Numbered from the stretch's first letter, positions 31,799-42,201 are shown. The stretch: 64,000 nucleotides of DNA from Sulfomarinibacter sp963741385 (GCA_963741385.1 CAVUHO010000010.1:1116001-1180000), one strand, 5' to 3'. The notes: generated from the sequence alone by a model not told the origin. A program made the numbers and translations.

Positions 31799-32347
31799 AT
31801 GATGATGATCGAACCCACATCGACCGCGCGTACCGGCAGCTGCGACAACGAGCGCGGCGCGGCGCTGATCATGGCCCTCCTGGTGTCGGTGATCTTGGTG
31901 TTCCTCGGCATGGGGCTGTTGTTGCAGACCTCCCTCGGGCTGCAGGCCGCGGGGACCGACCGATGGGTGGCCAAGGCGATGTACGCAGCCGATGCCGGAG
32001 TCATGATGCAGATTCAGATGATCCAGAACGGGGCCATCGGTTCTGCGGGCAGCTTCGTGTTTCAGGACGACCCCGCCCTCGACGGTTTTCTCAAGGGCGA
32101 ATACACGGTCTCCATCAGCGAGTTCTGTGAGACCCGCCCGATGACCACCGTGTGGGGCGACGACACCGCGTGGTCCTCCGAATTCAAGGTGCGCCACTTT
32201 CACATGCGCAGCGATGCGTTGCGAACCATCGGTGGGCTCGGGGGCTTGAGCCGGGCGGCGGTGGCGGCGGACGTTTCGTCGTGGCCGTTTGTCGAGGACC
32301 AGCTGGTGCCGGTGACCCAATGCCGCGGGGCCGAGTGGGGGAGCTGA
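31799..32347 (+). CDS. PilX-type protein, cassette 2
   Basis: The 182-residue protein is a close paralogue of the cassette 1 protein at 21875: NERGAALIMALLVSVILVFLGMGLLLQTSLGLQAAG and AADAGVMMQIQMIQNG. The start is a run of three ATG codons after a GGGGGA. It is intact, lying between the frameshifted PilW-like gene and protein A. Confidence 0.85.
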   Translation: MMMIEPTSTARTGSCDNERGAALIMALLVSVILVFLGMGLLLQTSLGLQAAGTDRWVAKAMYAADAGVMMQIQMIQNGAIGSAGSFVFQDDPALDGFLKGEYTVSISEFCETRPMTTVWGDDTAWSSEFKVRHFHMRSDALRTIGGLGGLSRAAVAADVSSWPFVEDQLVPVTQCRGAEWGS

Positions 32348-32349
32348 AC

Positions 32350-34455
32350 ATGAAACGACTTCGAATCTGGACATCGCTCGCCCTGGCCGCAGCTCTTCTC
32401 ACGGCAGGCTCGACTGTCGCAGACGACAAGGACTTCCTGCGCAAGCGCGCGGCGGCGCCGGTGCTGCTCTTCATTCTCGACACCTCGGGGTCGATGGTGG
32501 GCTCTCCGGAAGAGCCGGGGATGATGCGCGGCTCGCGCGTCGGCTACGGCATGGTGCCGGGCGCCGGCGACGATCCCTACTCGCGGATGGGCATCGCGAA
32601 ACGGGTGTTGCGGGACTTTCTGACCAGCGTCTCGGATGCTACCTATGCTTTGGCGGGCTACGCGCAGGCGCAGCCGTCTGACGGCTCCAACGCCGTCCCG
32701 CAGAAGCACTGGGTCTACGAGGCCCGCGATGGCGACCGTTTCAGCATGGTCGAACCCAACTACGCCTACCGCCTCGGCTACGCCGAAACCTTTGCCGGGG
32801 TCCTGCTCGACAACCCCGCCGACATCCTCAAGGGAAAGATGATCGGCTACACGCCGTACTTCGACCCCTCGGCCCCCATCCTCGACCGCTACGGTCCCAC
32901 CAGCGCCTGGAGCACCGGAATCCTGGAGGGTGACGACGAGCTGGAGCTGCCCTACGATCTGCTGCCGATGTATTTCGGTACTTGTTTCGTCGACAACAAG
33001 GAAACCCCCCTCGACACGACTGACGATGTGACCGTGTGCCGCGACGACGTCTTCCCGTTCTACGCCACGGGCCAACGCGACGTCAACGGCGACATGATGA
33101 CCGACGAGTTCTACTACGGCGACCCGGCATCCGGCAGGTTCCCGGACTGCACACCCAACCGGACGCCCGATGCGACAAGTCCCGACGACGGGTGTTTTTC
33201 GAAATGGTGGACCATCTCGGGCGGTACCTCGATCGAAAACCGGCGCCGGGTGCAGGTGCGGATTCCGTCCACCGGCCCCGAGGGCAAACCGAACCACTTT
33301 CTGGCGATTGACGACACCGGCGCCTACGTGGGCAACGAACTCGTGGCGGACCCCGGCAACGACGAGGACTATGACCTCGACTTGACGGCCGACGCCGACT
33401 ACGACGGGTCCAAAGACAACGACTGGCTGATGTATGTCGAGGTGGTGGAAGAACAGCGCAGCCGGACGTGCTACTACGTGATCACCCCGACGCCGACGAC
33501 GACTCCGACCGAAACCCCCACCTTCACCCCGACCATCACCTCGACGCCGACCTCGACTCCGACGATAACTCCCAGTCCGTCGGTGACTCCCACCATGACC
33601 CCGCCGCCGGTGAATTGCGACACGATCACGCTGCAGATGCGCCCGCCCGCGAGCGGCATCCTCCAGGCCTGGATCAACAACGACACTGCCTACCCGATCG
33701 AGATCACCCGCACGGTGGTGAGCTGGGATCCGCCGAACTCGTCCTATCTCCTGGATTGGATGGGGGTGTTCTCCGGCTCCTATTCCCACAACATCGGGAC
33801 CCACTACTGGGGTGACGGCGAACCATCCGTTGACTACGGACCGATCAGCGACGTCGACACCGAGGACCCGTCGGTGGCGCGGATCCCGGCCGGCTGGACC
33901 TTCGGGTGGTATGCCGACATCGACCCCAATATCACCCACACCGCGTTCCATGAAGTGTGTATCGACGTCGAGGTGATGATTGCCGGTGTGACCTGCGACG
34001 GCATCTGCGACAGCTACGAGCTCATCCAGCCGCCGACGCCGACCCGGACACCGACCCGCACCAACACGCCATACGCCGGCACTCCGACCCGGACGCCGAC
34101 CATTACCCCGACCCGGACACCGACGATCACGAGTACCCCGCCGCCGACGCCGACCATCACGCGGACCCCGACCAGGACCCTGTCCCCGACCATCACGCAG
34201 ACCCCGACCAGGACCCTGGTCCCGACCATCACGGCGACTCCGACCCGGACCTTGTCCCCGACCATCACGCAGACCCCGTCGCTGACGCCGACCCCGTCAC
34301 GGACGCCAACTCCGCCCCCGACCTCGACGCGGACGGCAACCCCGACCAACACGCAGATCCCGTCGTGGACGCCGACCAGAACTGCGACAGCGACTCCGCC
34401 CCCGGTCCCGACGGCGACCAGGACGCCGCTGCCGACGGCGACGGAGATCCAGTGA
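32350..34455 (+). CDS. Secreted PilY1-like protein A (first half of VWA domain), cassette 2
   Basis: The 701-residue paralogue of the protein at 22429 has a signal peptide (IWTSLALAAALLTAGSTVA), LLFILDTSGSM (metal site DxSGS), SRMGIAKRVLRDFL, and the calcium-type loop DADYDGSKDNDW. Two Thr/Pro blocks (about residues 378-417 and 562-700) flank a ~140-residue beta-rich domain with CIDVEVMIAGVTCDGICDSYE. The second block is a long surface stalk of TPTRTPT units. It lacks the TDG strand of VWA, which is in the next gene. ATG 32350 follows GGGAG. Confidence 0.82.
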   Translation: MKRLRIWTSLALAAALLTAGSTVADDKDFLRKRAAAPVLLFILDTSGSMVGSPEEPGMMRGSRVGYGMVPGAGDDPYSRMGIAKRVLRDFLTSVSDATYALAGYAQAQPSDGSNAVPQKHWVYEARDGDRFSMVEPNYAYRLGYAETFAGVLLDNPADILKGKMIGYTPYFDPSAPILDRYGPTSAWSTGILEGDDELELPYDLLPMYFGTCFVDNKETPLDTTDDVTVCRDDVFPFYATGQRDVNGDMMTDEFYYGDPASGRFPDCTPNRTPDATSPDDGCFSKWWTISGGTSIENRRRVQVRIPSTGPEGKPNHFLAIDDTGAYVGNELVADPGNDEDYDLDLTADADYDGSKDNDWLMYVEVVEEQRSRTCYYVITPTPTTTPTETPTFTPTITSTPTSTPTITPSPSVTPTMTPPPVNCDTITLQMRPPASGILQAWINNDTAYPIEITRTVVSWDPPNSSYLLDWMGVFSGSYSHNIGTHYWGDGEPSVDYGPISDVDTEDPSVARIPAGWTFGWYADIDPNITHTAFHEVCIDVEVMIAGVTCDGICDSYELIQPPTPTRTPTRTNTPYAGTPTRTPTITPTRTPTITSTPPPTPTITRTPTRTLSPTITQTPTRTLVPTITATPTRTLSPTITQTPSLTPTPSRTPTPPPTSTRTATPTNTQIPSWTPTRTATATPPPVPTATRTPLPTATEIQ

Positions 34456-34475
34456 TGGGCCGGCAGGAGGCAGCT

Positions 34476-36194
34476 ATGAGTCGTCAGAAGCGACCCGCCA
34501 GACAATTCCCGTTGGTGTTCGGGGCCTGCGCCTGTGGACTGCTCGCCATCGTCGTGAGCGCGCCCGCCACGTGGGCGCAGACTTTTCCTTCGTCCCCGCC
34601 CTCGGAGGTGATGTTCGACGACTTCGAGACGACCACTCTGCCGCGGCCTCCGGATGATCCTCTCGACGGCAGCGGCCCGATCTGGGACGAGTGGAGCCGC
34701 AATTCGACCAATTTCGAGTACAACCCGTCGGCGGTGCCGGACCAGATTCGCGGCGGGATCTGGGGCGTGCGGTGCCTCCAGGAGAACTCGACCAATCGAA
34801 GGGCCCACGAGGGCTACCTGATGGTCAAACAGTCGATACCGGGCAACCCCGGGTATGACCCGGCGGACTGGACGAACTTCCGGCTTGACGTCGATATGAC
34901 GGTGACGCGCAATGGGATCCCGGGCATCGCCTGGGGCGTCCACGACCCCGACAACGACGGCATCCCCGACGAGGGGTATCTGTTCACGATCCAGGGATTC
35001 CCCACCGAGGGACAGGCCAGGAGGGGAATCAGGGCGACCTGGCAGGTCAACCGTATCGACGGCGAGGGGAGTTCGACCGTGGTTGAGCAGGGGACCGTCA
35101 ACCTGCCGTCGCCCGACGACTACACCAGGTATCTGGTCGACTACAAGGCATTCCGCGTCCGCCTCGAATGGTACTGCAACGACCTCCAGGTGCGCATCCA
35201 GAGGGTTTACAACACGTCGGTGATCCCGCAGAGATTCTACGGTTGCGGGTGTGGAACCGAGAGCCTCGACCCCGAGGCCTGCTGGTGCACGCTCGCCGAA
35301 TGGAGCGACAGCGGGACCAGCCTGACGCCCGGCATCACCGGTCTCTACCACAGCGGTCGGCGCAACAACCCGCCCGCCGATAATCTGAACGAGACCTTGT
35401 GGGACAACTTCAGGGTCTCGGCGTGGAGCCCGCTCTGCGGTGAGACCTGCGATCCGTGGACCGTCTGGAGCACGACGTCGACCCAACAGATCCCATTCAA
35501 GCTCTTGTATGAGAGCGGCTTGTTCGATTACTCGGCCGGCCGCAATGCGGTGGGTCGCAAGATCGACGTCAACTCGTCGGCGCCCTCCACCACTTCGGCC
35601 AACAACTCGACCACCACCAACTACTGCAACGGCTGGAACCTGCTGGTCGATCTGCCGGCGCCGCAGGCGCCGACCGAGATCGACGACATCAGGTCCTTCC
35701 TCCAGCCCATGGCGACCGCGGTGGACTATGTCGCCGACGGCGGCGGGTCGTTCAGCTGGCAGGACAATTTCGACAACGACCCTTCAAGCCCCACCTACAA
35801 CCCGGTGCCGATGATCGCCGACGGCGCGACCCCCATCAACAACTCGCTCCTCGACGCGTTCGACTGGTACGTCGATCAGGTGACCGTCGGCGACTGGGCC
35901 AACGACCCGCTCAAACGCTGCCGCGAGTGGTACGTGGTGCTGATCACGGACGGCGCCGAGAGCTGCGCCGCACCGGACCAGTTCGCCTGCGACCCGGGCC
36001 AGGCGGCTTCGAAGTTCGCCGAATCCCGGGATCGAGGGCGTGGAGCCGGTCCCGGTCTACACGATCGGGTTCTCGGAGTCCCTGTCCGGCAGCCCAACGG
36101 ATACGGGGCCGGGTGCTCCGGAAGACCTGACGTGCATCTCCGAACAAACCGGAGGAATTTACTACAGCGCACGCAACGCAGCCGAGCTCAATAG
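34476..36194 (+). pseudogene. PilY1-like protein B, cassette 2: N-terminal part of a frameshifted gene
   Basis: It has a signal peptide (FPLVFGACACGLLAIVVSAPATWAQ region), an N-terminal lectin-like domain, then ATPINNSLLDAFDWYVD and EWYVVLITDGAES, as in cassette 1. After SKFA (about 36020) the frame is wrong, giving SRDRGRGAGPGLHD. One extra G at about 36021 explains it, since deleting it gives FANPGIEGVEPVPVYTIGFS, which matches FANPSVTGVPPLPVYTIGFS in cassette 1. AGGAGG precedes the ATG. Confidence 0.85.
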
Positions 36195-37977
36195 CGCTCT
36201 CGCGAATGTGGTCTACATGTTGACGACCGACGCCCGCTCCTTCACCCCCTTCAGGGTGTCGCCGCCGCCGTCCGCAGCTGGCGCGGACAGCCAGACCCAG
36301 GACGCACTGGTGGTGTATCCGCTCTTCAAAGCCGCCAAGGAGACGTCGCTGTGGCACGGCAACCTGTTGGGCTTCCGCTTCAACAGCGGCAACGACTCGA
36401 TCCCGAACACCGGCAACTGCGAGATCGATCTCTCCCAGTTGGTGTTCGAAGAGGTTACCCAGAAGACCTGGGACGCCAATGCGCGGCTGGCGGAGCAGCT
36501 GGCCGCGTCCACCCCGGTTCGCCACGTCTTCATGGGAAGCCATATCACGGGCGCCTGGGCCAGGCACGATCTCTCGACCATCCCCACTAACGACACCCTG
36601 CAGGGAGAATTTATGGACCTGGTCGGCACTTTGGATCCAGTGCAGGCCCAGGAAGAGGTCAACTTCGTGCGCGGTCTGTGGATGGACGACGATCCGTCGG
36701 CCTCGCCCGATCCCAAACCCGACGCACGTCCGGACGACAGCTCGTCGCTCGGCGACATCTACCACTCGCAACCGGTGATCGTGAACCCGCCCAGCCGGTC
36801 GATGTACTTCTTCGACTACGGCTTCAGCGCTGTCGGCGACGAGGGCGCTCACGACTACGCTGAGTTCATGCGCAGACACGCCAAGCGGCGCCGGGTGGTG
36901 CTCGCCGGCGCCAACGACGGGATGCTGCACGCCTTCGACGGCGGCGTCTGGGATCGCGACCGGGCCGGAAGCAGCGAGACCTATGACAAGATCCACGATC
37001 TCGGCAACGGCTCCGAGCTCTTCGCCTACGTGCCGCAGGCGGTGATGCCGAACCTCTACGACCTGACGTATGGAAAAGAGCAACTGTGGATGGTGGACGG
37101 CCAGATCGAGGTCAGTGACGCTTTTATCGACCACGACGGCGACTCCACCCGCGAGTGGCGCACCGTGGCCATCGCCACCATGCGGGAGGGCGGCCGCGGC
37201 CTCGTCGCCCTCGACATCACCCAGCCGGACCCGATCTCGTCGTCGCCGGATTTCATCCCCGAGATTTCCGATCTTCCGGTGTGCACGGACGGGGCCACTG
37301 CCGGGTGTGACGGCGAGTATCCGAAGGTGTTGTGGGAGTTTTCCGACACCGAGGATGCCGAACCCAACTGCCCGACCGGTTTCTCGGGCGACGACTGCTG
37401 GCCGTGGTGGGACTTGGGGTGGACCTGGTCCAAACCGGTGATCGCCAGGATCGCGGTCTACAATCCGTCGGCGCCCAACGAACCCGACGATCTCTTTGTC
37501 GCCTTTTTCGGGGGCGGCATCGGGCAAGAGGGCACGCCGGACACCACGGGCCGCCACTTCTACGGCGTCGACGTTGCAACCGGCGAGACGATCTTCAAAC
37601 ACCTGATCGGCGTCCCGATACCGGGCAGCCCGACCGCCCTCGACACCGACGACGACGGCTTCCACGACCGGATCTACTTCGCCGACTCCGACGGCAGCGT
37701 GTGGCGCATCCAGTACCCGAAGCCGAACGACCCCGACCGCGACCGGAGCGGAGGCCGCAGAGGATGGCTCGGAGCCGGGCCTGATGGTCAGGATCTGGGA
37801 CTTCCGCTCCAGCTTCCCGACCCGCCAGATGTTCTTCCACCGTCCGGTCGCGGTCTCGACGGTGGCCGAGAACGGCAAGAATTATTGGGCGATCACCCTG
37901 GGCAGCGGCAACCGCCAGAACCTCGGCGAGAACATCGGCAACGTCGACCACTTCTTCTTCCTGTTGGATGTGGGTGA
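36040..37977 (+). pseudogene. PilY1-like protein B, cassette 2: middle part
   Basis: In the corrected frame this holds the end of the VWA region (VPVYTIGFSESL) and most of the beta-propeller (RRRVVLAGANDGMLHAFDGGVW, LFAYVPQAVMPNLYD, DHDGDSTREWRTVAIATM, IYFADSDGSVWRIQYPKP). Similarity ends near 37747. The rest (GGRRGWLGAGPDGQD...) is out of frame because of a further single-base insertion. Confidence 0.85.
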
Positions 37978-38503
37978 CAACACGAAGCGGGACGCGAGTA
38001 ACCTGACTTCCGTCGACTACACCGCGCTCGACGGGACCTTCACCTGTGCCGAAGGCAGCGCCCTCGACCCGGAGAACACCGAGGCCGCCGCGCAGAGCTT
38101 CGGCTGGTATCTGACCCTGCGGCCCAACGAGAAGGTGATGTGGGAGGCGCCGGTGATCGACGGCTACATCGAGTTCCCCACCTTCGACCCCACGGAGGGC
38201 GTGGTGGCGGAGCATAACGCCCCCAACCAGTGCGGCGAGCCGCCCCCGGAGGAGGATGACGGTGAGGACCTCCCGGAGGCGCTCTGCGCGACATCCGGTA
38301 TCGGTCGCGTCTACAGGTTGTGGTACCAGTGCGGAATGGGCGATTACACCGAGACCAACACCCCGGTCATCGGGGGCGCGGTCTACACCGAGGGCAACAC
38401 GACCAAGACCTACTACCCGACGATCGATCCCGACCAGGAACCCGAAGAGCACGAGTACCAGCACCCGCCCAACCACGTGGTGACCAACTGGAGACAATTC
38501 TGA
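37784..38503 (+). pseudogene. PilY1-like protein B, cassette 2: C-terminal part
   Basis: This is the last ~250 residues in the third frame. From about 37750 the sequence reads EAAEDGSEPGLMVRIWDF and continues to HPPNHVVTNWRQF, matching the end of the cassette 1 protein (HTVTNWRQE). Deleting one G near 37748 joins it to the middle part. With both insertions removed, the reading frame is complete and about 1340 residues long. Confidence 0.85.
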
Positions 38504-38524
38504 GGAGCGTCTTCTGAGACGGCC

Positions 38525-38552
38525 GGCCGGGGCGAGAGAGATCGTCCCGGCC
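38525..38552 (+). terminator. GC-rich hairpin after cassette 2 protein B
   Basis: GGCCGGGGCGA (38525-38535) pairs with TCGTCCCGGCC (38542-38552) with one G-U pair. No clear T-run follows, so it may be a terminator-like stop, an mRNA-stabilising hairpin, or a relic palindrome. It separates the large gene from the small membrane gene. Confidence 0.5.
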
Positions 38553-38652
38553 GCTCGATCCACAATAATGACCAAAGAGGCGTGGTTAATCCTCGCCCGC
38601 GCGATCGCGAGGCGTGGACGAGGCTCGCCAAAGAACTGGTAGAGTAGGCACC

Positions 38653-39117
38653 ATGTTCAGTCGCTACCGCTGGTTGCTGCTGGCAGCCGCCGTCGTCCTC
38701 GTAGTGATCGCGGCATTCGTCGTCTGGCGCGGACGCAGGCTGGCTCCGAGCGTCGCCCCCGGTTTGCCGGAGACCTTCACCGTCAGCGATGTGCCGGTCG
38801 AGTCGCCCGGGTTGAAGATCGGCATCGGCACCGTGAAATGGACCAACCACCCGGACTACACCGACTGGGCGTGCATCATTCAGTGCCGCGAGAGCGAGGG
38901 ATGCCACGCCGAGGTCCAGTTGGTCGTGGAGTACCTCTCGGCGGGCGCCAAGAAGCGACTGACCATCGGCGGCCAGCTCGATGCCGGGTACGGCGAGACC
39001 GTGCGCATCGGCAGGGCGCAGCGCCCGGCCGTGAACGTGGAGCGGGTCGTGGGCGTCAAGGTCCAGGTTCTCGAGGCCTTCCACCGCGGCGCCCCCACCC
39101 CCACACCCATGGAGTGA
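38653..39117 (+). CDS. Small membrane-anchored YTDWAC protein, cassette 2
   Basis: The 154-residue paralogue of the protein at 29367 has an N-terminal transmembrane segment (WLLLAAAVVLVVIAAFVVW) and HPDYTDWACIIQCRESEGCHAE with the same cysteine spacing, then a beta-rich C-terminus. It lies about 150 bases behind protein B, with its own GTAGG-like upstream region. The conserved pairing with PilY1-like genes suggests a membrane partner or anchor. Confidence 0.75.
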   Translation: MFSRYRWLLLAAAVVLVVIAAFVVWRGRRLAPSVAPGLPETFTVSDVPVESPGLKIGIGTVKWTNHPDYTDWACIIQCRESEGCHAEVQLVVEYLSAGAKKRLTIGGQLDAGYGETVRIGRAQRPAVNVERVVGVKVQVLEAFHRGAPTPTPME

Positions 39118-39180
39118 CGGTTCTCCCGGCGCCCTCCGCCCCGCATCGCGACGTGCTACCGTGCGGTCGATGGAGGGTGG

Positions 39181-41808
39181 ATGAGCAGTGACTTCGAAGC
39201 GGTCGAGCGCGTCGGCCGCGTCAGCGAATGGCGTCACCGCGGCAACGGTCTGACGGTGTTGGTGTGCCCGACCCCGGTGGCGCCGGTGGTGGGATTCGGG
39301 GTCGTCTACCGGGTGGGGTCGCGCCATGAGGTCCCCGGCCACACCGGCGCCACCCACATTCTCGAGCACCTGATGTTCAAGGGCACGGATCGCTACAACC
39401 GCGACCGCGGGACCGAGATCGCGCGCGAGCTGCATCGGGTCGGCGCGATGTTCAACGCCTCGACCTGGCTCGATCGCACCAATTACTACGAGGTGCTGCC
39501 GCCGGAACGGCTGCAGCTGGCCGTCGATATCGAGTCGGATCGCATGCGCGGCGCCCTGGTCCGTGATGCCGATCTCGAGAGCGAACGCACCGTGGTCCTC
39601 AACGAGCTCGATTCGGGCGAAAACGAGCCCTTCGATCTGCTGCTGAAGTCATCGTTCGCCCACGCCTATCTCGAGCACCCCTACCACCACCCGACCATCG
39701 GCTGGCGCAGCGATGTGGAACAGATGACGGGTGCGGTGTTGCGGGGTTTCTACGACACCTTCTACCACCCCGGCAACGCGACCGTGATCGTGGTCGGCGA
39801 CGTTGACGAGACGACCGCCCTCGCCGAAGTGGAGAGAGGGTTCGGCGCCGTGCCGCCGGCGAGTCGAGCCTTTCCCGAGGTCGCGGTCCGCGAGGGTGTC
39901 CAGCGCGGCGAGCGCCGGTTCAACATCCACCGGGCGGGCGAGTTGGCGTGCCTCGCCATGACCTGGCACATCCCCCGCGGTCTCGACGCCGACCTGCCGG
40001 CGCTGTCGGTCCTGACCCAGGTTCTCGGTGACGGCGTCACCTCGCGGCTCCACCAGCGCCTGGTGGAGACCAACCGGTGTCTCGGTGTCCAGGCCTATGC
40101 CATGGAACTGCACGACCCCGGGGTCTTCCAGATCTTCGCCACGGTGGCGCCGGGAGTCGACCGGGACGAAGTGGAGGCGGCCATCCGCTCCGAGGTCGCG
40201 ACGCTCGCGGCCCAACCGCCGTCCGGTGACGAGATGGCGCGGGCGCTGGCGCAGACCCGGACCGACCTCGCCTTTCACCATGAGTCGCCGGCTCAGATCC
40301 TGGGCGGGCTGACCGAAGCCGTGGCGATGGGGGACTGGCGGCGCTTCGTCCGCGAACTGGAGCTGGTGGAGGCCGTGACGGCCGCCGACCTCAGCCGGGT
40401 GGCAACCACCTACCTCCACAGCCGCAACCTCACCGTCGGGTGGTTCATCCCCGACAGCGGCAACGGGTCGTCGGGCGGCGGAAGCGCCGCGGCCGAGCCC
40501 GCGCCGAGACCGTGCTTTTTGCGTCGGCCGTTCGCCGACCGTGTCGAGACGACCCCCCTGCCCGGCGGCGCCCGGTTGGCCCTGCTCGACAACCCCCACG
40601 CTCCCACGGTGACCATCGCGGGGACCCTGCCGGCCGGCCCGGCACTGGCGGTCGACGGGCGGTTCGCCGTGCCCGGGATCACCGCCGCGATGCTGGATCG
40701 CGGGACGGCTGCGCACGATCGCATGCAGCTCGCGCGCGAGCTCGAGGACCACGGCCTCCAGCTCAGTATTCGCGCGTCCGCTGCGATGCCCACCGTGATT
40801 TCCTTTTCGGCGCAGGGCCTCGCCGAGGAGCTCGAACGGATCGTGACCCTGCTGATGGAGGTGCTGCGGACCCCGTCCTTTCCCGCCGACGAGCTCGAAA
40901 AACTCCGGCAGCAGGTGCTGGGCAGTCTGGTTCGTGAACGGGAGGACACCCACGCCTGCGCATATTCTGCGTTGACCCGGGCCCTCTATCCGGAGGGGTA
41001 CGTCCTGCGCAGGCGGCCCGTACCCGACCGCGAGCACGAGGTGGCGTCGCTGACCAGCGCGGACCTCGCGGCGTTCCACAGCGCGGTCTACGGTCCCGCG
41101 GGCATGGTGGTGGCGGTGGTGGGCCAGGTGGACCCGGCGCGGGTCAGGTCTCTGTTGGAAGGCGCGATGACGGACTGGGCCGGCCCCGGACGGGTCGAGA
41201 TTCCGGCGCCGCTTCTGGGCGAGGAACCGGCGCCGTCACAGGAGAGGATCCAGATCGCGGACCGGCCAAACCTCGACGTCTTTCTCGGCCACCGCGGCGA
41301 TCTGTGCCGCGGTTCGGAGGATTATGCGGCGGCGGTCATCGCCAACTCGTGCCTCGGTCAGTCCACCCTGACCTCGCGGCTCGGTCTGGCGGTTCGCGAC
41401 GATGCAGGTCTGACCTACGGGATCTCCAGCCGCTTCTTCGGCACTCTCCAGATACCGGGTCCGTGGGCAACCGCGCTCGGGGTGTCGGCGGCCAATCTCG
41501 ATCGTGCGGTGGAGCTCAGCAGATCGGTGATCGCCCGGTTTTCAAGCGATGGTCCGACGGCGGACGAGCTCGCCGACGAGCGGACAGCATTGGCCGGTTC
41601 CTACAGCGTCGGTCTGGCGACCAATGCGGGCGTCGCGCGCGAGTTGGTGACGACGTTGGCCGCGGGCGAGGAGATGAGCCGCCTCGATGCCTTTCCGGAG
41701 GAGCTGCTGGCGGTCAGCCGCGACCAGGTCATGGACGCCATCCGGCGCTACCTCCACCCCGAACGGCTGGTCGTCACCGCCGCCGGCGATTTCCGCGAAG
41801 AGGTTTGA
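39181..41808 (+). CDS. M16 family zinc metalloprotease, two-domain fused form
   Basis: The 875-residue protein has two M16 repeats. The first carries the inverted zinc motif HILEH at about residues 60-64 with a downstream catalytic glutamate (ESERTVVLNELD). The second half (from ~residue 450) is the inactive-type partner (NPHAPTVTIAGTLPAG, then GLTYGISSRFFG). This arrangement matches fused pitrilysin/PqqL-like or processing-peptidase-like proteins. No signal peptide is evident. The ATG follows GGAGGG. The gene is convergent with the RNase Z-like gene. Confidence 0.92.
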   Translation: MSSDFEAVERVGRVSEWRHRGNGLTVLVCPTPVAPVVGFGVVYRVGSRHEVPGHTGATHILEHLMFKGTDRYNRDRGTEIARELHRVGAMFNASTWLDRTNYYEVLPPERLQLAVDIESDRMRGALVRDADLESERTVVLNELDSGENEPFDLLLKSSFAHAYLEHPYHHPTIGWRSDVEQMTGAVLRGFYDTFYHPGNATVIVVGDVDETTALAEVERGFGAVPPASRAFPEVAVREGVQRGERRFNIHRAGELACLAMTWHIPRGLDADLPALSVLTQVLGDGVTSRLHQRLVETNRCLGVQAYAMELHDPGVFQIFATVAPGVDRDEVEAAIRSEVATLAAQPPSGDEMARALAQTRTDLAFHHESPAQILGGLTEAVAMGDWRRFVRELELVEAVTAADLSRVATTYLHSRNLTVGWFIPDSGNGSSGGGSAAAEPAPRPCFLRRPFADRVETTPLPGGARLALLDNPHAPTVTIAGTLPAGPALAVDGRFAVPGITAAMLDRGTAAHDRMQLARELEDHGLQLSIRASAAMPTVISFSAQGLAEELERIVTLLMEVLRTPSFPADELEKLRQQVLGSLVREREDTHACAYSALTRALYPEGYVLRRRPVPDREHEVASLTSADLAAFHSAVYGPAGMVVAVVGQVDPARVRSLLEGAMTDWAGPGRVEIPAPLLGEEPAPSQERIQIADRPNLDVFLGHRGDLCRGSEDYAAAVIANSCLGQSTLTSRLGLAVRDDAGLTYGISSRFFGTLQIPGPWATALGVSAANLDRAVELSRSVIARFSSDGPTADELADERTALAGSYSVGLATNAGVARELVTTLAAGEEMSRLDAFPEELLAVSRDQVMDAIRRYLHPERLVVTAAGDFREEV

Positions 41809-41849
41809 TCGTTACTGAAGGTTGTTGGGAAGCGACTCGGGCCTCTCAA

Positions 41850-42125
41850 ACTGTCATCCCGAGCGAACGCAGCGAGCCGAGGGATCTGGGGGGTGGCTTG
41901 AGGTGGGACGGAACTGGAGCCGGGCCCAGATCCCTCCGCTCGGTCGCTTCGCTCCCTCGGTCGGGATGACAGGGGGGTGAAATGTCTTCGCTCCCTCGGT
42001 CGGGATGACAGGGGGTGAAATGTCTTCGCTCCCTCGGTCGGGATGACAGGGGGTTGAAATGTCTTCGCTCCCTCGGTCGGGATGACAGGGGGTGAAATGT
42101 CTTCGCTCCCTCGGTCGGGATGACA
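41850..42125. repeat. Extragenic palindrome plus 5-copy 38/39-bp tandem array
   Basis: TGTCATCCCGAGCG (from about 41849) followed by AGCGAGCCGAGGGATCT (to about 41886) forms an imperfect palindrome with CCAGATCCCTCCGCTCGG (about 41927-41944). Then CGCTCCCTCGGTCGGGATGACA occurs five times (starts 41950, 41989, 42027, 42066, 42104) separated by an invariant-like GGGGGTGAAATGTCTT. The array lies between two convergent genes and contains no supported gene. It is of the common type of dispersed repeats in GC-rich environmental genomes. Confidence 0.85.
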
Positions 42126-42201
42126 ATTTCTTGGTGGTGCCGGCGGACCAGCCAAAATCTGAGACAACCGCCCCACCTTTTTCCGGATGAGCCGAACGTT
42201 G

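Noticed and set aside
41950..42125. Possible CRISPR array
   Set aside because: The spacers between repeat units are nearly identical to each other and short, so it is a plain tandem repeat; no cas genes are present.
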